DNA of 64,000 nt from Phytophthora colocasiae (GCA_018806915.1 JAGKQI010000083.1:1-64000), one strand, 5' to 3'. Positions 9,871 through 20,886 are shown, counted from the first letter of the stretch. Numbers and translations are program-made. Notes: a model not told the origin generated them from the letters alone.

Positions 9871-11751
9871 TTGTCAAGGCCTGTCAACAGCAACTTTCCG
9901 ATAAAGGAAATCTCTCAACGAGAGTGCGCGTACGCGCTGGCTCATTCTCCGATTCGCCCCAGCGAGCCCACCGCTCCTCGGGTGTCCCGTACTCCGGCCT
10001 CTCCGCCTCAGCGCCTCTGCGCTTCCTCGCCTGAGTCCCCGGCTCGCTCTACGCCCTCCGTCGCGGAGTACTTCGCGGCGTCTCGCCTTCGGTACGGAGC
10101 GAAGCTCATGGACAGCCCGGCTGTAAGTGAAAGCGCCGGCTCGTCGTTTGACGAATACAAGACAGCATTACCGATGCGCGACCCGAGTCGCTCTCCTACG
10201 GAGGAAGGTGAGATCGAAGTGGACTATGAAGAGTCCGAACAGGGCGATGCCCCTCAACCTCCTGCTCCTGAGAGCGCTCGGGCGGCCCAGGGGTATGAGC
10301 GAAGCTCTCCACGCGATCCGCGTCGCTACTCTATTCCCCGGCAACTGCACACGCCGAATCCGTTCCCAGAGGGACCCTCGAGCCTCGTGCTCAACGCGCT
10401 GCGCAACGCACCACCACTTCCTGCTCGCGATGAGCCAGAGTCGCTCAGGGGCGTCGAAGACGCGATCACCAACCCTCTGGATGAGGCGCAGGAGGCTTCT
10501 ATGAGCGGTGCTCCAGAGTCACGTCGACCGGTCCAACGGGACATCGTGGGGACTTCGTCGCGGCGCGACTACGGCTTCGAGCCTCGTGACCCTGTCGAGC
10601 AGGTGAAGCAGTTGATGGCACAGCCCAACCTGCACGGTTACGCCATAGGCGCTGCACCTCGCACCGTGGCTGAGACTCAGCAGCGGCAGGGGCTCCATGA
10701 GCGTTTCTTGACCCCGTAGGTGTGCACACTCGCCGAGTATCGGCAACGCTTAGATAAGCAACGGCGACGGGAGTCTGTACCACAGATGAGGACTTGTCCA
10801 CTCCTTCTCCAAACGGGAGAGACTACCCGGGACTACATGGTCCACGTGGCCACCTGGGCCGTAGCTTCACGGAAGCTCGCGTCGTTCGATCGGCTCATGG
10901 AGAGCTCTTCCGAGGTGGACGTCCGCCTCACTCGAGGTCTACTCTTCCAGTACGCGAAGCTACGCGTGCGGCCCGGCCGCTTTCCTCGTCACACGACGGC
11001 GGTGGCTCCCGCCTCTCAGGCCACTATCCCTGCTTCGCAGGACGCTCTTCAAGTCTCCGAAGGAGACTCACTGGCTATGCCAGCCACGGACCAGAGCCTG
11101 AGCTCGGCTGCTAGTCCGTCAGCTTCTCATACTAGTGGTGAGAAGCGGGTGTCGACCGAGTGGTCGACCTCGAGCCCTCCGGGCGCCTTCGACCTTCGCG
11201 ATCAAAAGCGTCCACGACGTCAGGGCAGTCCTGCCTCAGGGGCCCTTCAAACTCCCACGAGTTTTAGGAATGAGGGTACCCACGCCACTTTACCAGATAC
11301 TGGTTTCGACCACGGTGGCGACGTCGCGCCATCAGGCGTTCCACGTGGTAATGGGGAGTCCCCTGCTCATCGATCAACGGCGGAGGAGGCCGACTCGCTG
11401 CGGGATGCGATACTCAATGAGTGTGACAAGCGCTATTTGGCGCAGCGCGCCTGGTATCAGCTCGATCACTCGATCGATACTCTTTAGAGTCAGACTCAGT
11501 CTTTGCAGGGGAACATGGAGAGCGTTTGGCACTCGCATGCCCGTCTCGCTCACGACATGGAGGAGATCGAAAGCCGGATGGCTTGGCTCGAAGGGCCTCA
11601 GTCTCTGACTGCTCGTCTGCATCAGCAGGAGCTGCAGCTCGCTGAGCTACGAGGTCAGGTGACGATGCTGCCGCAGATGGCGCAGCCTGGACGCGTGTCG
11701 TCGGCGCCAGCGCCTCCGCATTCACCGCCGCGGGGTCCCGATATGGCTTGA
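9871..11751 (+). pseudogene. Antisense ORF of Gypsy C, one frame with two TAG codons
   Basis: This ORF lies between pol (minus) and the 3' LTR and faces pol. One plus frame is open from 9871 to 11751 except for TAG at 10717-10719 and TAG at 11485-11487; 627 codons in all. The start is uncertain: 9871 is TTG and the first ATG is 10108 (MDSPAVSESAGSS). The first third is Pro/Ser-rich with an acidic motif GEIEVDYEESEQGD that recurs in the antisense ORF of Gypsy D (LIDYDESEEGEVEQD), and both have an S-V-x-[ED]-Y motif near the start. The middle has a helical region (YMVHVATWAVASRKLASFDRLM) and the last 85 residues are a probable coiled coil (HDMEEIESRMAWLEG). No known domain recognised. Both TAG codons could be mutated CAG. 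It replaces the chromodomain end of pol. Confidence 0.6.
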
Positions 11752-13132
11752 GCAAGCCGATGTAGAACACAGGATGTGTTCGCATCCGCTTTGGTAAGTC
11801 AAGCGTGTATGCCAGGCCCTTCTTGGCCACGACCGTGAACGGTCCGATGAAGCGCGGGCACAATTTCGTGTTGAAGACGGCCGACACTGCATATGTAGGT
11901 AGGTTCTTAGCGTTTAATAAAACTTGGTCACCGACCTTGAATTCCCACACATTGCCTCTTCCTTTTGCATCCGCTTGTTCCTTTTGAACATCTTGGCTTT
12001 CAGCCATCGCGTCACGCACACGGCGTAATACGTTCAATCTCATTGAGAGGAAGTCATCGACTTGCTTGCGAACAGCAAGGGGGCTGACATCAGCTAGCTC
12101 GGAGTCGAGCGACGGCACAGCCTCTCCCCCACTAAGCTCGAGGCCACCGCGTGGCGGAGAGAGCGGGACGCGCGGATGCGCGAGGCCGTTCACGTAGAAC
12201 GGGGTGAAGCCTGTCGAGGCATGCACCGCATTGTTCATTGAGAACTCAACGAGAGGGAGCATGGCGCTCCAACGCTTCGGCGTTTCAGCGCATACGCTGC
12301 GGAGGATGTCCTCCAGGACGCGATTCACGCGCTCCGTCTGACCGTCGGTCTGCGGATGATTACGCCGTGGACATGTCCAGTCGAGTGCCAAGCACTTTAA
12401 AGACGGGCGTCCAGAAGTGACCCGTGAAACGGGGGTCTCGATCCGAGACAATGGTCTCTGGCAGCCCATGGCGGAAGACCCGATCGATAAAGATCGTCGC
12501 TGTAGCAGCGCCATCGACGGTGTCCGGCACAGCCGCTAGGCGAGCCATCTTGCTCAGACGGTCAACAAAGACCACCACGCCTGTGTTGCCTGCTGTATCC
12601 TTCGGCAGGCCAAACACAAAGTCCATACTGATGGACTGCCAACACCCAGAGGGTACAGGCAAGCTCGCCAAAGGCGCCACCACATGCGGCGAGGGTTTAA
12701 CCCGTTGACACGTCTCGCACATGCGCACGTATGTGCTGACCCACTTGTACAGCTTCGGCCACCAGTACCTGGAGCTCACTGAGCCGTAGATCTTCTCGCG
12801 ACCGTGGTGGCCGCTTGTGGGCGTGTCGTGGGCCTCATAGAGGATACGATACTTCAGGTCATCGTCGTGAGGAACCACCACACGTGGTGGGTCATCCTGA
12901 CCCGTGCTGTAGTACAACAGACCGCCTTCCAGGCTATAGCCCTGGAGTCTCGCCTTTAAGCGTCGTGACAGAGTCACCTTTGAGTCCTTGAACTCATCGC
13001 TCCCTAGAGCTTGAAGCAGCGCGACACAAGAGTCGTCCTGAGCGTACGCTGCTCGAACCAGGTCCGTCACGGACGACGCCACCGAGGTGACATGAGATAA
13101 CTCATAGTCCGGACGACGTGATAACGCGACCA
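11752..13132 (-). pseudogene. Gypsy C integrase (broken)
   Basis: Read from 13132: the LSRRPDYE boundary after RNase H, then the HHCC zinc domain (EAHDTPTSGHHGREK ... CETCQRVKPSP), catalytic Asp in SISMDFVFGLP, Asp in IVSDRDPRF, and Glu in TERVNRVLEDILRS, which sits in another frame after a break near 12360-12510. A GPY/F-like module follows (KVGDQVLLNAKN, CPRFIGPFTVV, HPVFYIGLLKPY). The C-terminal tail beyond about 11750 overlaps the antisense ORF and lacks a chromodomain. The RNase H that should precede it is absent here because of the inversion and is found at 20626-20880. Confidence 0.82.
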
Positions 13133-13138
13133 AGATCG
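13128..13138. other. Left breakpoint of the C/D inversion
   Basis: On the minus strand the RT of D (TEAPILV) runs into the post-RNase H boundary of C (ALSRRPDYE) with no RNase H between. It pairs with the breakpoint near 20880. Comparing both junctions suggests about three bases were duplicated, consistent with end joining rather than equal recombination. Confidence 0.7.
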
Positions 13139-14652
13139 GCGCTTCAGTCAAACCCTGCTTGACTCCACCGAATGCCTCCTCGCACTCGGTCATCCAAATC
13201 CACTCAGCTTCTTTCTTAAGAAGCTGTGACAACGGGCGAATCTTGCCCGCATAGTTGTCCACGTACTTGCACAAGTACGTGGCAAGCCCAAGGAACTGCC
13301 TCAGTCCCTTCACATTGGATGGCGTGGGCCACTCATTAATTACTCTGACCTTCTCTGGGTCAGGGCGCACGCCGTCTTTCCCCACGAGACACCCCAGCAC
13401 GGGTATCTCGCTCGCTCCGAAGATACACTTCTTCAGGTTCGCATTGAGCTTATGTTTCCTCATAAGCTCTAGCAGCTTCCGGAGATGCACCTTGTGCATC
13501 TCAATGTCCGTCTTCCCGTTCACAGCCCGGCTGTGGACGAACACGTCGTCGAAGCAACTCGGTGCGAAGTCGCGCACCGAGCGCAATAGATGCGTCACGC
13601 ACCTATTGAACGTTGCAGGGGCGTTCTTAAGCCCCTGTGGCATGACGAGCCACTCCCAAAGCATAACGCTGGGAGTGCTTACCGCTGTGAGAGGGATATC
13701 CCTCTCACGCATGAGGATTTGATAGAATCCATCACGCAGATCTAGAGCACTGAAGATAGTGCTCAAGGCCATCGAATCGATGATCACATCTTTTCGCGGT
13801 ATCGGCGTCTGCGCCGGTATGGGTCGCATCGTTCAACTTGTTGTACGCATGAACGATGCGCCAGCCGCCCTGTGGTTTCTTAACACAGAAAATTGGGGCA
13901 CTGTGCGGGGACTTCGATTCCCGCACTTGACCTGCAAGACGACGACTTTCAAAGAAGTCGTCGATCGCTTGCACTTGTTCACGCGGCAGTGGCCACTGCC
14001 GTGTAACACAGTACTTCGTGCCCGGCATGAGATCAATCTCGTGCTGTACGCCCTTATCCTTCGGAAGCTCCGAAGGAATCTCGTCCGGGAGTACATCCTT
14101 GTACTCCCGCAGAATCTCGTAATAGGGACTCGACTTCAACGAGTCCCAGCTCTGCTTCTCGAAGCGTTGCTTCTTGGTCTTCGCACTGAGGGGGTCATCG
14201 CCCTCAGTGATGCCATCGATGACGACCTGCTTCAGCTCTTCGGCCTCGCGATCCACTCTCTCGATATCCGAGAGAATGCAAATTTGTTCGATGCGTCCAT
14301 CGTACAAGTCCCGCGCGAAGCGCTTCCAACTCATCGTTGGAAGTGCGGTCAACGCCGACGCACACGTCGGCGGATTCTCCAACCGCATCCTCTGGTACTG
14401 TAACCCAGTACCAGTACGTGTCAAGACGTTCAACGTCTCGACACTCGGTGTCTGCACTGCAGATACACCCGTCTCAGTCCCGGACTGAGACTCGCGCAGC
14501 TCCCTGAGCTTGCGCCGCGAAGATCTACCATGGAGCCCGGCTCCAGGTGCTCCACGTCCAAGGCATCGCACCTTGGACGGGACGTTATCGCAATCGTCAG
14601 CGGATTCCTTCCGCTGACTCGCACTATCAAGCCCGGCTTGAGTGCCGCCCAT
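13133..14652 (-). pseudogene. Gypsy D reverse transcriptase with linker (broken)
   Basis: Two frames, 14652-13732 and 13829-13133, overlap at a frameshift near 13800. The linker (YYEILREYKDVLPDEIPSEL) is followed by RT fingers (QWPLPREQVQAIDDFF, SAPIFCVKKPQGGWRIVHAY), then motif A in FSALDLRDGFYQI, MPQGLKNAPATF, and the FDDVF catalytic pair (SCFDDVFVHS), then FLGLATYLCKYVDNY and TEAPILV. RNase H of D is not here; it is on the other side of the inversion at 20881. The upstream linker has serial S-x-P/L-G-V/A-D repeats. The DNA is packed with hairpin palindromes, including a perfect 22-bp one at 13687-13708. Confidence 0.85.
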
Positions 14653-14834
14653 CGCGTGCAGCGCTGCTGCACGTGAGCACGCAGGTTTTTCTGGTGCTGG
14701 ACGTTTGCAACCGCCAGCACCTCCTGCCGCGCAGTCGGTTCCCAGAACCGCTGCTCCTCCATCCGCTCCCGGAGCGGATGAAGCAACCGCATCGTCGACT
14801 CCCGGAGTCGACGTGCTCTCACTAGCTTCCAGCG

Positions 14835-16076
14835 CTAGCGAGTGTTCGCCATATACATATCATCCGTTCCCAGAGCGGATGTACGATCGCTAGTTCCCGG
14901 AACTAGCGGCGAAGCGCCAGTGGCGTCAGCTCCCAGAGCTGACACACGTCTTTCGGTTCTCCGAATTTTATTTTCTTCGTCAACTCCCGGAGTTGACGCG
15001 ACGTCGTCGGCGCGACCCTTGAAGGCTTGAAGTACCTCCATGGAAACCGGTAATACCGGTAATACCGGTACAATACCTTCTCTCAGGTGAATCGCATTCA
15101 CCTGACCATCACTCACGTGACAAACATCATTCAGATGTTTATGCGTCAGGTGATTATCATTCACCTGGCCATCACTCATGTGACCGCGACCCTTCGGCTC
15201 AGATTTCTGAGTCGACACATATTTTCTCCCAACGACTCCCTGAGTCGCTGGCGGTCGCCGGCGGAGCGTACGCTTCTCCCAGTTGATCACCGGGTCATGC
15301 CGTGCAAGCCACGGCATGCCTAATACCAAGTCGAACTTATCGTCTAGATCCAAGACGATAAGGTCTTCTACAAACGTCCTTCGTTTGTAAGAGAAGCGCA
15401 CACGGACCACGCGCTTCTCACTCCTCACGGTGGCACCTGTTGCCAACCGCACCTCCAACACGCCGCGAGGCGTGTCGGTCTCTTCGAAGTCAAGCCTTCG
15501 AAGACTTCCCTGTCGAACAAAGTTGTTCGACGCGCCCGAGTCCACTAGGGCACGAAGAGAGTTCACTCTCTTCGACATCACGTTCAGGATGACAAGGCCT
15601 GGCTTGTCATCTTGCATCTCGCAGCGAGAAACCTTCTCGCTGGGGGCAGCAGCCTTCAACGTCGCGTGTCCGAGTTCGACACGCGAGACTACATTACCAG
15701 TAGGACGCCCCGCGCCTACTGGTCCTTGGCGTTTTTTTGAACGCCCGCCCGCCATGCGCTCGCGTGCATAGTGACCGATGTTACTACACTTGTAACATCG
15801 AACCTTGCTGTTCCTACGCTGCTGTTGACCAGCAGTCGTAGCACTCGAGAGGTCCATAGGTTCCGGACCTCCCGTCTTCACAACAGGACGCGCCGGCTTC
15901 GGCGCGTTCGCATGGAGTTTAGCTTGACGCCGGCTAAACTCCTCTTGCATCGCAAGGCTGATCGCATCTTCGAGAGTATTCGGATACTCTCGGAAGAGAT
16001 ATGTTTTGACGGGACCATCTCTTAGTCCCTTCATGAACGTGACGACCTTGGTCGCCTCGTCGATCGGGTTGGCCAC
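14835..16076 (-). CDS. Gypsy D gag C-terminus, zinc knuckle and protease
   Basis: A 413-codon ORF. It begins inside gag (ATKVVTFMKGLRDGPVKTYLF), passes the PEPMDLS phrase and a knuckle CYKCSNIGHYARER, in which the last Cys of CX2CX4HX4C is Arg. The protease active site is ALVDSGASNNFVRQG and the flap/second half LVLGMPWLARHDPVINW. The tail is a run of short repeats (S-x-L/P-G-x-D) encoded by CTCCCGGAG-type hairpins. It is the gag-to-protease part of a fused Gypsy polyprotein; the true start lies upstream across an in-frame TAG near 16103. In frame with the gag N-terminus. Confidence 0.82.
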   Translation of the reverse strand: MANPIDEATKVVTFMKGLRDGPVKTYLFREYPNTLEDAISLAMQEEFSRRQAKLHANAPKPARPVVKTGGPEPMDLSSATTAGQQQRRNSKVRCYKCSNIGHYARERMAGGRSKKRQGPVGAGRPTGNVVSRVELGHATLKAAAPSEKVSRCEMQDDKPGLVILNVMSKRVNSLRALVDSGASNNFVRQGSLRRLDFEETDTPRGVLEVRLATGATVRSEKRVVRVRFSYKRRTFVEDLIVLDLDDKFDLVLGMPWLARHDPVINWEKRTLRRRPPATQGVVGRKYVSTQKSEPKGRGHMSDGQVNDNHLTHKHLNDVCHVSDGQVNAIHLREGIVPVLPVLPVSMEVLQAFKGRADDVASTPGVDEENKIRRTERRVSALGADATGASPLVPGTSDRTSALGTDDMYMANTR

Positions 16077-16501
16077 TATGTTCGATACAAAGTATCGAGC
16101 ACGCTAGGCAAAGGTGTGAACATCATCCTTGCCCTGCTGCAGATCGAAAAACTCCGCTCTCGATCTGAACTCGTTCTTCGGAGGCTCAAACGCAAGCTTG
16201 AGTTCCTCCTTGAACACCTCGTACGTGCTGAAGCACGTAGGATCCGAGAGTCGGCGCCCATAGACCTAACTCCTCGCACGTCCGCCAAGACATGACATGG
16301 CGAACGCGACCTTCGACATCGGGTCGACGATACGTCGAGCCGCAACGGCTGTGTTGAGTTCGATAAGCCAACGAAGGAGGGTCTCGTCCTTTTTCCCCGT
16401 GTAGGTACTCACGTGGAGTTTCAATGACTCCACGCGTGGCTTCGGGGAAGCCACCGAGGCAGCAACAGCTCGTTGCTCCTTAACGATGTACCCCAGAGCA
16501 A
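16077..16501 (-). pseudogene. Gypsy D gag, middle part
   Basis: Retrotrans_gag-type capsid sequence: LGYIVKEQRAVAASV, VSTYTGKKDETLLRWLIELN, VAFAMSCLGGRARSWAYG, FKEELKLAFEPPKNEFRSRAEF. A single in-frame TAG (about 16103-16105) separates it from the knuckle-protease ORF. The F solo LTR interrupts the gene at 16501/16502. Removing that LTR and one copy of GCAA joins GVA to LGYIVKEQ in frame. Confidence 0.82.
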
Positions 16502-18047
16502 TGTGGTGAAGTGGATTCAAATCAAGCCGGACAGGACGCAGAACGACCACGATGATGGGTGACGTGCGACAGTGGTGCTACGATAAGGACAGATCCCTGG
16601 AACTGGTACCTACTCTAGGGCGGACCCTAAGTTAGGATCCACTTGGCCTGGCTGACTTAAGTTCGGATCCCACAGTCCTAAGTGCGGATCCTTCAGACCC
16701 AAGATCCTCGGATCCGGACGTCGAGATCCAGATTCAAGATCCTCGGCTCCCGAAGCCGGATCCCCAAGATCCGAGATCCTCGGATCCTGAAGCCGGATCC
16801 CCACGATCCAGATGCCAGAGATCCAGATCCAAGATCCTCGGATCCTGAAGCCGGATCCCCACATCCAGATGCCAGAGATCCAGATCCAAGATCCTCGGAT
16901 CCAGATGCCAGAGATCCAGATCCAAGATCCTCGGATCCTGAAGCCGGATCCCCAAGATCCAAGATCCAGAGATCCAGATCCAAGATCCCCAAGATCCAAG
17001 ATCCTCGGATCCAGATGCCAGAGATCCAGATCCAAGATCCTCGGATCCTGAAGCCGGATCCCCAAGATCCAAGATCCAGAGATCCAGATCCAAGATCCCC
17101 AAGATCCAAGATCCTCGGATCCAGATGCCAGAGATCCAGATCCAAGATCCCCAAGATCCAAGATCCTCGGATCCAGATGCCAGAGATACAGATCCAAGAT
17201 CCTCGGATCCTGAAGCCGGATCCCCAAGATCCAGAGATCCAGATCCAAGATCCCCAAGATCCAGAGATCCCGAAGCCGGATCCTCGGATCCCAAAGCTAG
17301 ATCCTCGGATCCAAACCCGGATCCTCAAGGTTTATGACATCAACGTGGTGAAGCAGTTGGAAGAGAGCCAGCATGATCTAAGATAGAGATTTGCGATGGG
17401 AAAGATAGGGTACAGGATGAGAAACTGGATAGCCATAAATCAGAGAGTCGAATTTACCTTCTAGTGCGCAAGTGGTTTCCTTCAGGACCTAAGACAAGGG
17501 AAGAGGATAGTGTATTGGCCTCCCCTTAGTCTTCCTGCAAGTTTCTTCGCCTACCTAGCTACAGCTAAGACCGGATCCCTGATTTGGCCGGCTTACCTTA
17601 CGCTAGTGAAGACCCCGGATCCAACGGTGTTGATTGCTTAACCGCAGGATCCCTCGACCTCTCAACACCCTCAAGACCAACCGCTACAGGAGGCGGCAAG
17701 CAAGACAGTAAAGGAAAGGAAAAGGAACCCCACAGCCACCAAGGCAACCCCGGATCTAAGGATCCACAAGATCTTCGAGTCCAAGACCAAGATCCCCTCA
17801 ACCAGGACCTGTGTGCAGGAATACCCACGCAAGTCCAACCTCCTAAGTCCCCGCCAAGGACGTTCAAGCCCTCACGCCTGTGTACAGTCTCCCGTTCCTA
17901 AGAGAGCAGATCCCGCCCACTGACGGGTACACAAGGTGAGCCTCAGCAACCCCACGGTTATCGGAGTACCCCCTCCGTTAGTCAGTGTCTGGGCGCCGTG
18001 TGTGAACGTTGGATCCCTGCTCATTCCAGCGGATCCACTACACCACA
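16502..18047 (+). mobile_element. Gypsy F solo LTR, expanded
   Basis: It starts TGTGGTGAAG and ends CTACACCACA, the same termini as the 987-bp LTRs at 27874-28860 and 41010-41996. It is flanked by GCAA on both sides (16498-16501 and 18048-18051), so it is a solo LTR left by LTR-LTR recombination, with a 4-bp duplication. It is 1,546 bp long because an internal GATCC array has grown. ORFs predicted through it are translations of that array and are not genes. Confidence 0.88.
16690..17335. repeat. GATCC-rich tandem array inside the F solo LTR
   Basis: Irregular tandem units built from AAGATCC, GGATCC, CAGATCC and CCAGATGCCAGAGATCC; higher-order blocks of roughly 36 and 110 bases recur several times. 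The equivalent part of the other F LTRs is only about 100 bases. GATC occurs at nearly every seventh to tenth base. Confidence 0.9.
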
Positions 18048-18253
18048 GCAACACCATGTTGCTCTGTCGGCGATAGCGTACGAAGCATCGTCGCTACCGC
18101 TGCCTCTCCAATGACTTGCGAGAGTCTTTGGAGAGCCTCCCACTCTGGGTCCGACAGGTGGGCACAGTCCGTGCGTGTCACGGACATGTGAGGGGTCCCG
18201 GTGGATCCCTCATCCATCGGGGAGTTCTCTACCCCGCGTTCGTATGACTCCAT
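18048..18253 (-). pseudogene. Gypsy D gag, N-terminal part
   Basis: It begins with ATG at 18253 (MESYERGVENSP), 49 bases after the 5' LTR. DPEWEALQRLSQVIGEAAV is predicted helical. It continues in frame across the solo LTR into 16501. The gag of Gypsy C has the same layout ([14 protein letters not shown]). Confidence 0.78.
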
Positions 18254-18281
18254 ACGAACGAACAGCAGTCGGTCGTGGGAC

Positions 18282-18300
18282 GGACTACAAAGTGCTACCA
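18282..18300 (-). other. Gypsy D primer-binding site
   Basis: Minus strand TGGTAGCACTTTGTAGTCC begins two bases after the LTR. A tRNA 3' end (CCA) complement is expected here. Gypsy C has TGGTAGCACTTGTAGTC at the same place, so C and D probably use the same tRNA; its identity is not determined. Confidence 0.7.
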
Positions 18301-18302
18301 GG

Positions 18303-18751
18303 TGTAATGGGTCTGCTTAGACCTATTAGGTGGCGTACACGTGCGCTTACGTGTATGAGGAAGCGAGCAAGTAGAATAGACTTAATTTAAGTATACTTAT
18401 TTAAATAAGTCAAATAAAACTAAATTAACTGCAAAATACAGTAAAAATGAGAACTGTTATTGAATTTGGCACGAAGCCATTATGGAACCTCCTAAAACTG
18501 ATTGATCTATATCTAAAGGCTCTGCCAACGTGTGGTTGGCAGAAACTCTGCTCAATGATTGGTAGAAATCCGTTACTTTCTACCAATAACAGGAACAAAT
18601 GCACACGAACCACCCAATGATGTGGTTCGCCTATGTATCCATTGGTTTGTACAGCACACCAAGGTCTGAGGCCCAATTCCAACCTCTAACAGTTATCGCA
18701 ACTGTTAGAGTTACAAGTGGTTATACCACTTGTACGTGTAACCCCGTTACA
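18303..18751 (-). repeat. Gypsy D 5' LTR (moved by inversion)
   Basis: A 449-bp LTR starting TGTAACGGGG at 18751 and ending CCCATTACA at 18303. It is about 98 percent alike to 23854-24303 and 37841-38290. Outside its start lies AGAAG (18752-18756), the reverse complement of CTTCT beyond the 3' LTR. It contains many hairpins, including a perfect 16-bp palindrome at 18395-18410. Confidence 0.9.
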
Positions 18752-18756
18752 AGAAG

Positions 18757-20880
18757 CGCTATTGGCGCGAGCATCGAGCCGAATCGGCTATGATGCTAGA
18801 AGTTAGTGTGTCCGAGTTAGTGGACAGCACCGTGTGTGAGGACCGCGGTCCTGTTGAGCGCATAGCGCTGGGTGGGCGGTGAGTCAACGTGTGGGCAAAG
18901 CTCACGTAACCCCTGTGGGGCGGCACGTACTCCGCCGAGTGATACTGGTCGTGGACCAAGTCGATCACTGAGTGTCTCTGACTCTGGACCTGTTACGGTC
19001 ATTGATTGTGCAGCGGCACGTACTCCGCTGAGCGACATCGGTCGTCGACCGAGTAAATCGCTGAGTGTCACTGACATGGGCCTGAAGAGGTCAACACCTG
19101 TGAGACGGCACATACTCCGTCGAGTGGACGTTCGTCGGCTAGGCGACGACGTCGTAAGGCCCTACGGGCGAGACGCTCTGCGTCTGAGTCGTCCGTGACG
19201 TCAAGTGTCAACGCACAGGAAGGCTGTGGGCAGCTATACACTCTGGTCGATGGAGTGGACGGCGGTGGCGAAGGCAGTGTCCGACTGGACAGACTGCCGA
19301 GTGTTGACAAACTCCTTGAGTTAGAGGAGATGTCGTTCGCCGACTTTGGCGATGCCTTGAAGACTGGCGAACTCACCGAGTTGGTCATCGTTCGACCCGA
19401 AGAAGAGTTAAACTCATCGTCCGTCGTGGACGAGTCCGTATTGACCAGGGTCAAAGAGGCGTTGAACGCCAGGAGCGGGCCAGAGATCCTCAAGAACCCT
19501 TCGGACCCCTTCTACTCCTTGTTGAAGGAATACGGAGATGTTGTCTCGAAAGAACCACCAAGTGGTCTGCCTCCAGACCGAGGCGTGCGTCATGAGATCG
19601 ACTTAGTTCCCGGAACTAAATACTGCGTGACCTGACAGTGGCCTCTTCCCAAAGAGCAATGCGACGTCATTGACGCCTTCTTCCGTGCGAAGCACGCTGC
19701 GGGCCTTGTGCGCGAGAGTAAGTCTCCGCACTCCGCACCAACGTTCTGTGTCAGAGAGCCGAATGGCAAGTGGCGTATCGGTCACGCTTTCAATAAGCTC
19801 AACGCTGCCACTATTCCGGCACAAACACCGATTCCTAGGAAGGATGTTTTTCAGAACAACATGGTGGGCTGCACCATGTATAGTGCGCTCGACTTAGTCG
19901 ACGGCTACTATCAGCTGCTCATGCGAGCCAGTGATATCCCGCTTACAGCGGTGAGCACCCCGAGCGGTATGCTCTGGGAGTGGCTCGTAATTCCCCAAGG
20001 GCTCTCGAACGCACCCGTCACGTTCAATCGTCTAGTGACGCAACTGTTCCGTCCTCTGCGGGCCTTCGCACAGACGTACTTTGACGACGTGTTCGTTCAC
20101 AGTCAGGCCGAACACGGCAAGACTGACGTCGAGGTACGCGTGGAACACGTGAGAGCTGTGCTCGAGTGCATGCGCATGAACAAGTTGTACGCCAACGCGG
20201 ACAAGTGCGTCTTTGGCGCGGAAGAAATCCCTTTCCTAGAGTGTTTCGTTGGGAAGCATGGCCTTCGTGCTGATCCAGCAAAGGTCAAGGCCATTGTGGA
20301 CTGGCCGGTTCCCTTGAACCAGAAGGACTTGCGTAAGTGGCTTGGCTTGGCCAACTACTTGCACAAGTACAGCGAGAACTACGCTGAGTTGGCTCGGCCA
20401 CTGTCAGATCTCCTTAAGAAGGATACCGATTGGGTATGGCGTGATGAGCACGAGATGGCGTTCACTCGCATCAAGGATAGCCTGCTTCAGGCACCGATAT
20501 TGGTGTTGCCAGACCCTGATCGTCCGTTCATCGTCGTCTGTGACGCCTCGGACTTCGCCATCGGCAGTGCTTTGCTACAAGCAGACGCCGACGGGCGTGA
20601 ACGCGTTATCGCGTTTGAGTCTTGACAGCTCAAGGCTGCTGAGAAGAACTATCCAGTTCATGACAAGGAGCTACTTGCGATGAAGTACGCTCTCGTCAAA
20701 TTCAGGGTTCACCTGCTCGGCTCCAAGCCGTTTGTGATCTACACGGATCATGCGTCGCTACGCACAGCGACGCAGTCGCCTCACCTCTCGCAGAGGATGG
20801 CCCGATGGCTCTCCTTCTTTGCTGAGTACAACTTCGAGGTGAAGTACAAGCCTGGCAGGCAGAACGTCCTCGCTGACGTG
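18757..20880 (+). pseudogene. Gypsy C linker, reverse transcriptase and RNase H (inverted segment)
   Basis: The first codons continue the protease ORF of C across the D insertion: RKQK at 24304-24320 (minus) leads in frame to RYWREHRAESAMM here. A degenerate linker has three copies of a CxAARTPxSD-like repeat (18872-19130). RT follows: DPFYSLLKEYGDVV, GTKYCVT, SAPTFCVREPNGKWRI, YSALDLVDGYYQLL, IPQGLSNAPVTF, YFDDVFVHS, FLECFVGKHGL. RNase H: FIVVCDASDFAIGSALLQ, EKNYPVHDKELLAMKYAL, FVIYTDHASL, ending GRQNVLADV. Stops are TGA at 19633 and TGA at 20623, each explained by CGA to TGA. The chimeric junction with D RNase H is at about 20880. Confidence 0.85.
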
Positions 20881-20886
20881 GCGGAC
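20873..20886. other. Right breakpoint of the C/D inversion
   Basis: The end of RNase H of C (NVLADV) is fused to the start of RNase H of D (ADQDRPFHVVCDAS), so two RNase H domains stand in tandem. The reciprocal product, an RT joined to integrase without RNase H, is at 13133. Confidence 0.72.

Noticed and set aside
16610..17386. Several ORFs of 180-230 codons on both strands with IRGSWIWISG or DPDPRSSDPEAG repeats
   Set aside because: They are translations of the GATCC array in the F solo LTR; three frames are open at once simply because the repeat lacks stops.
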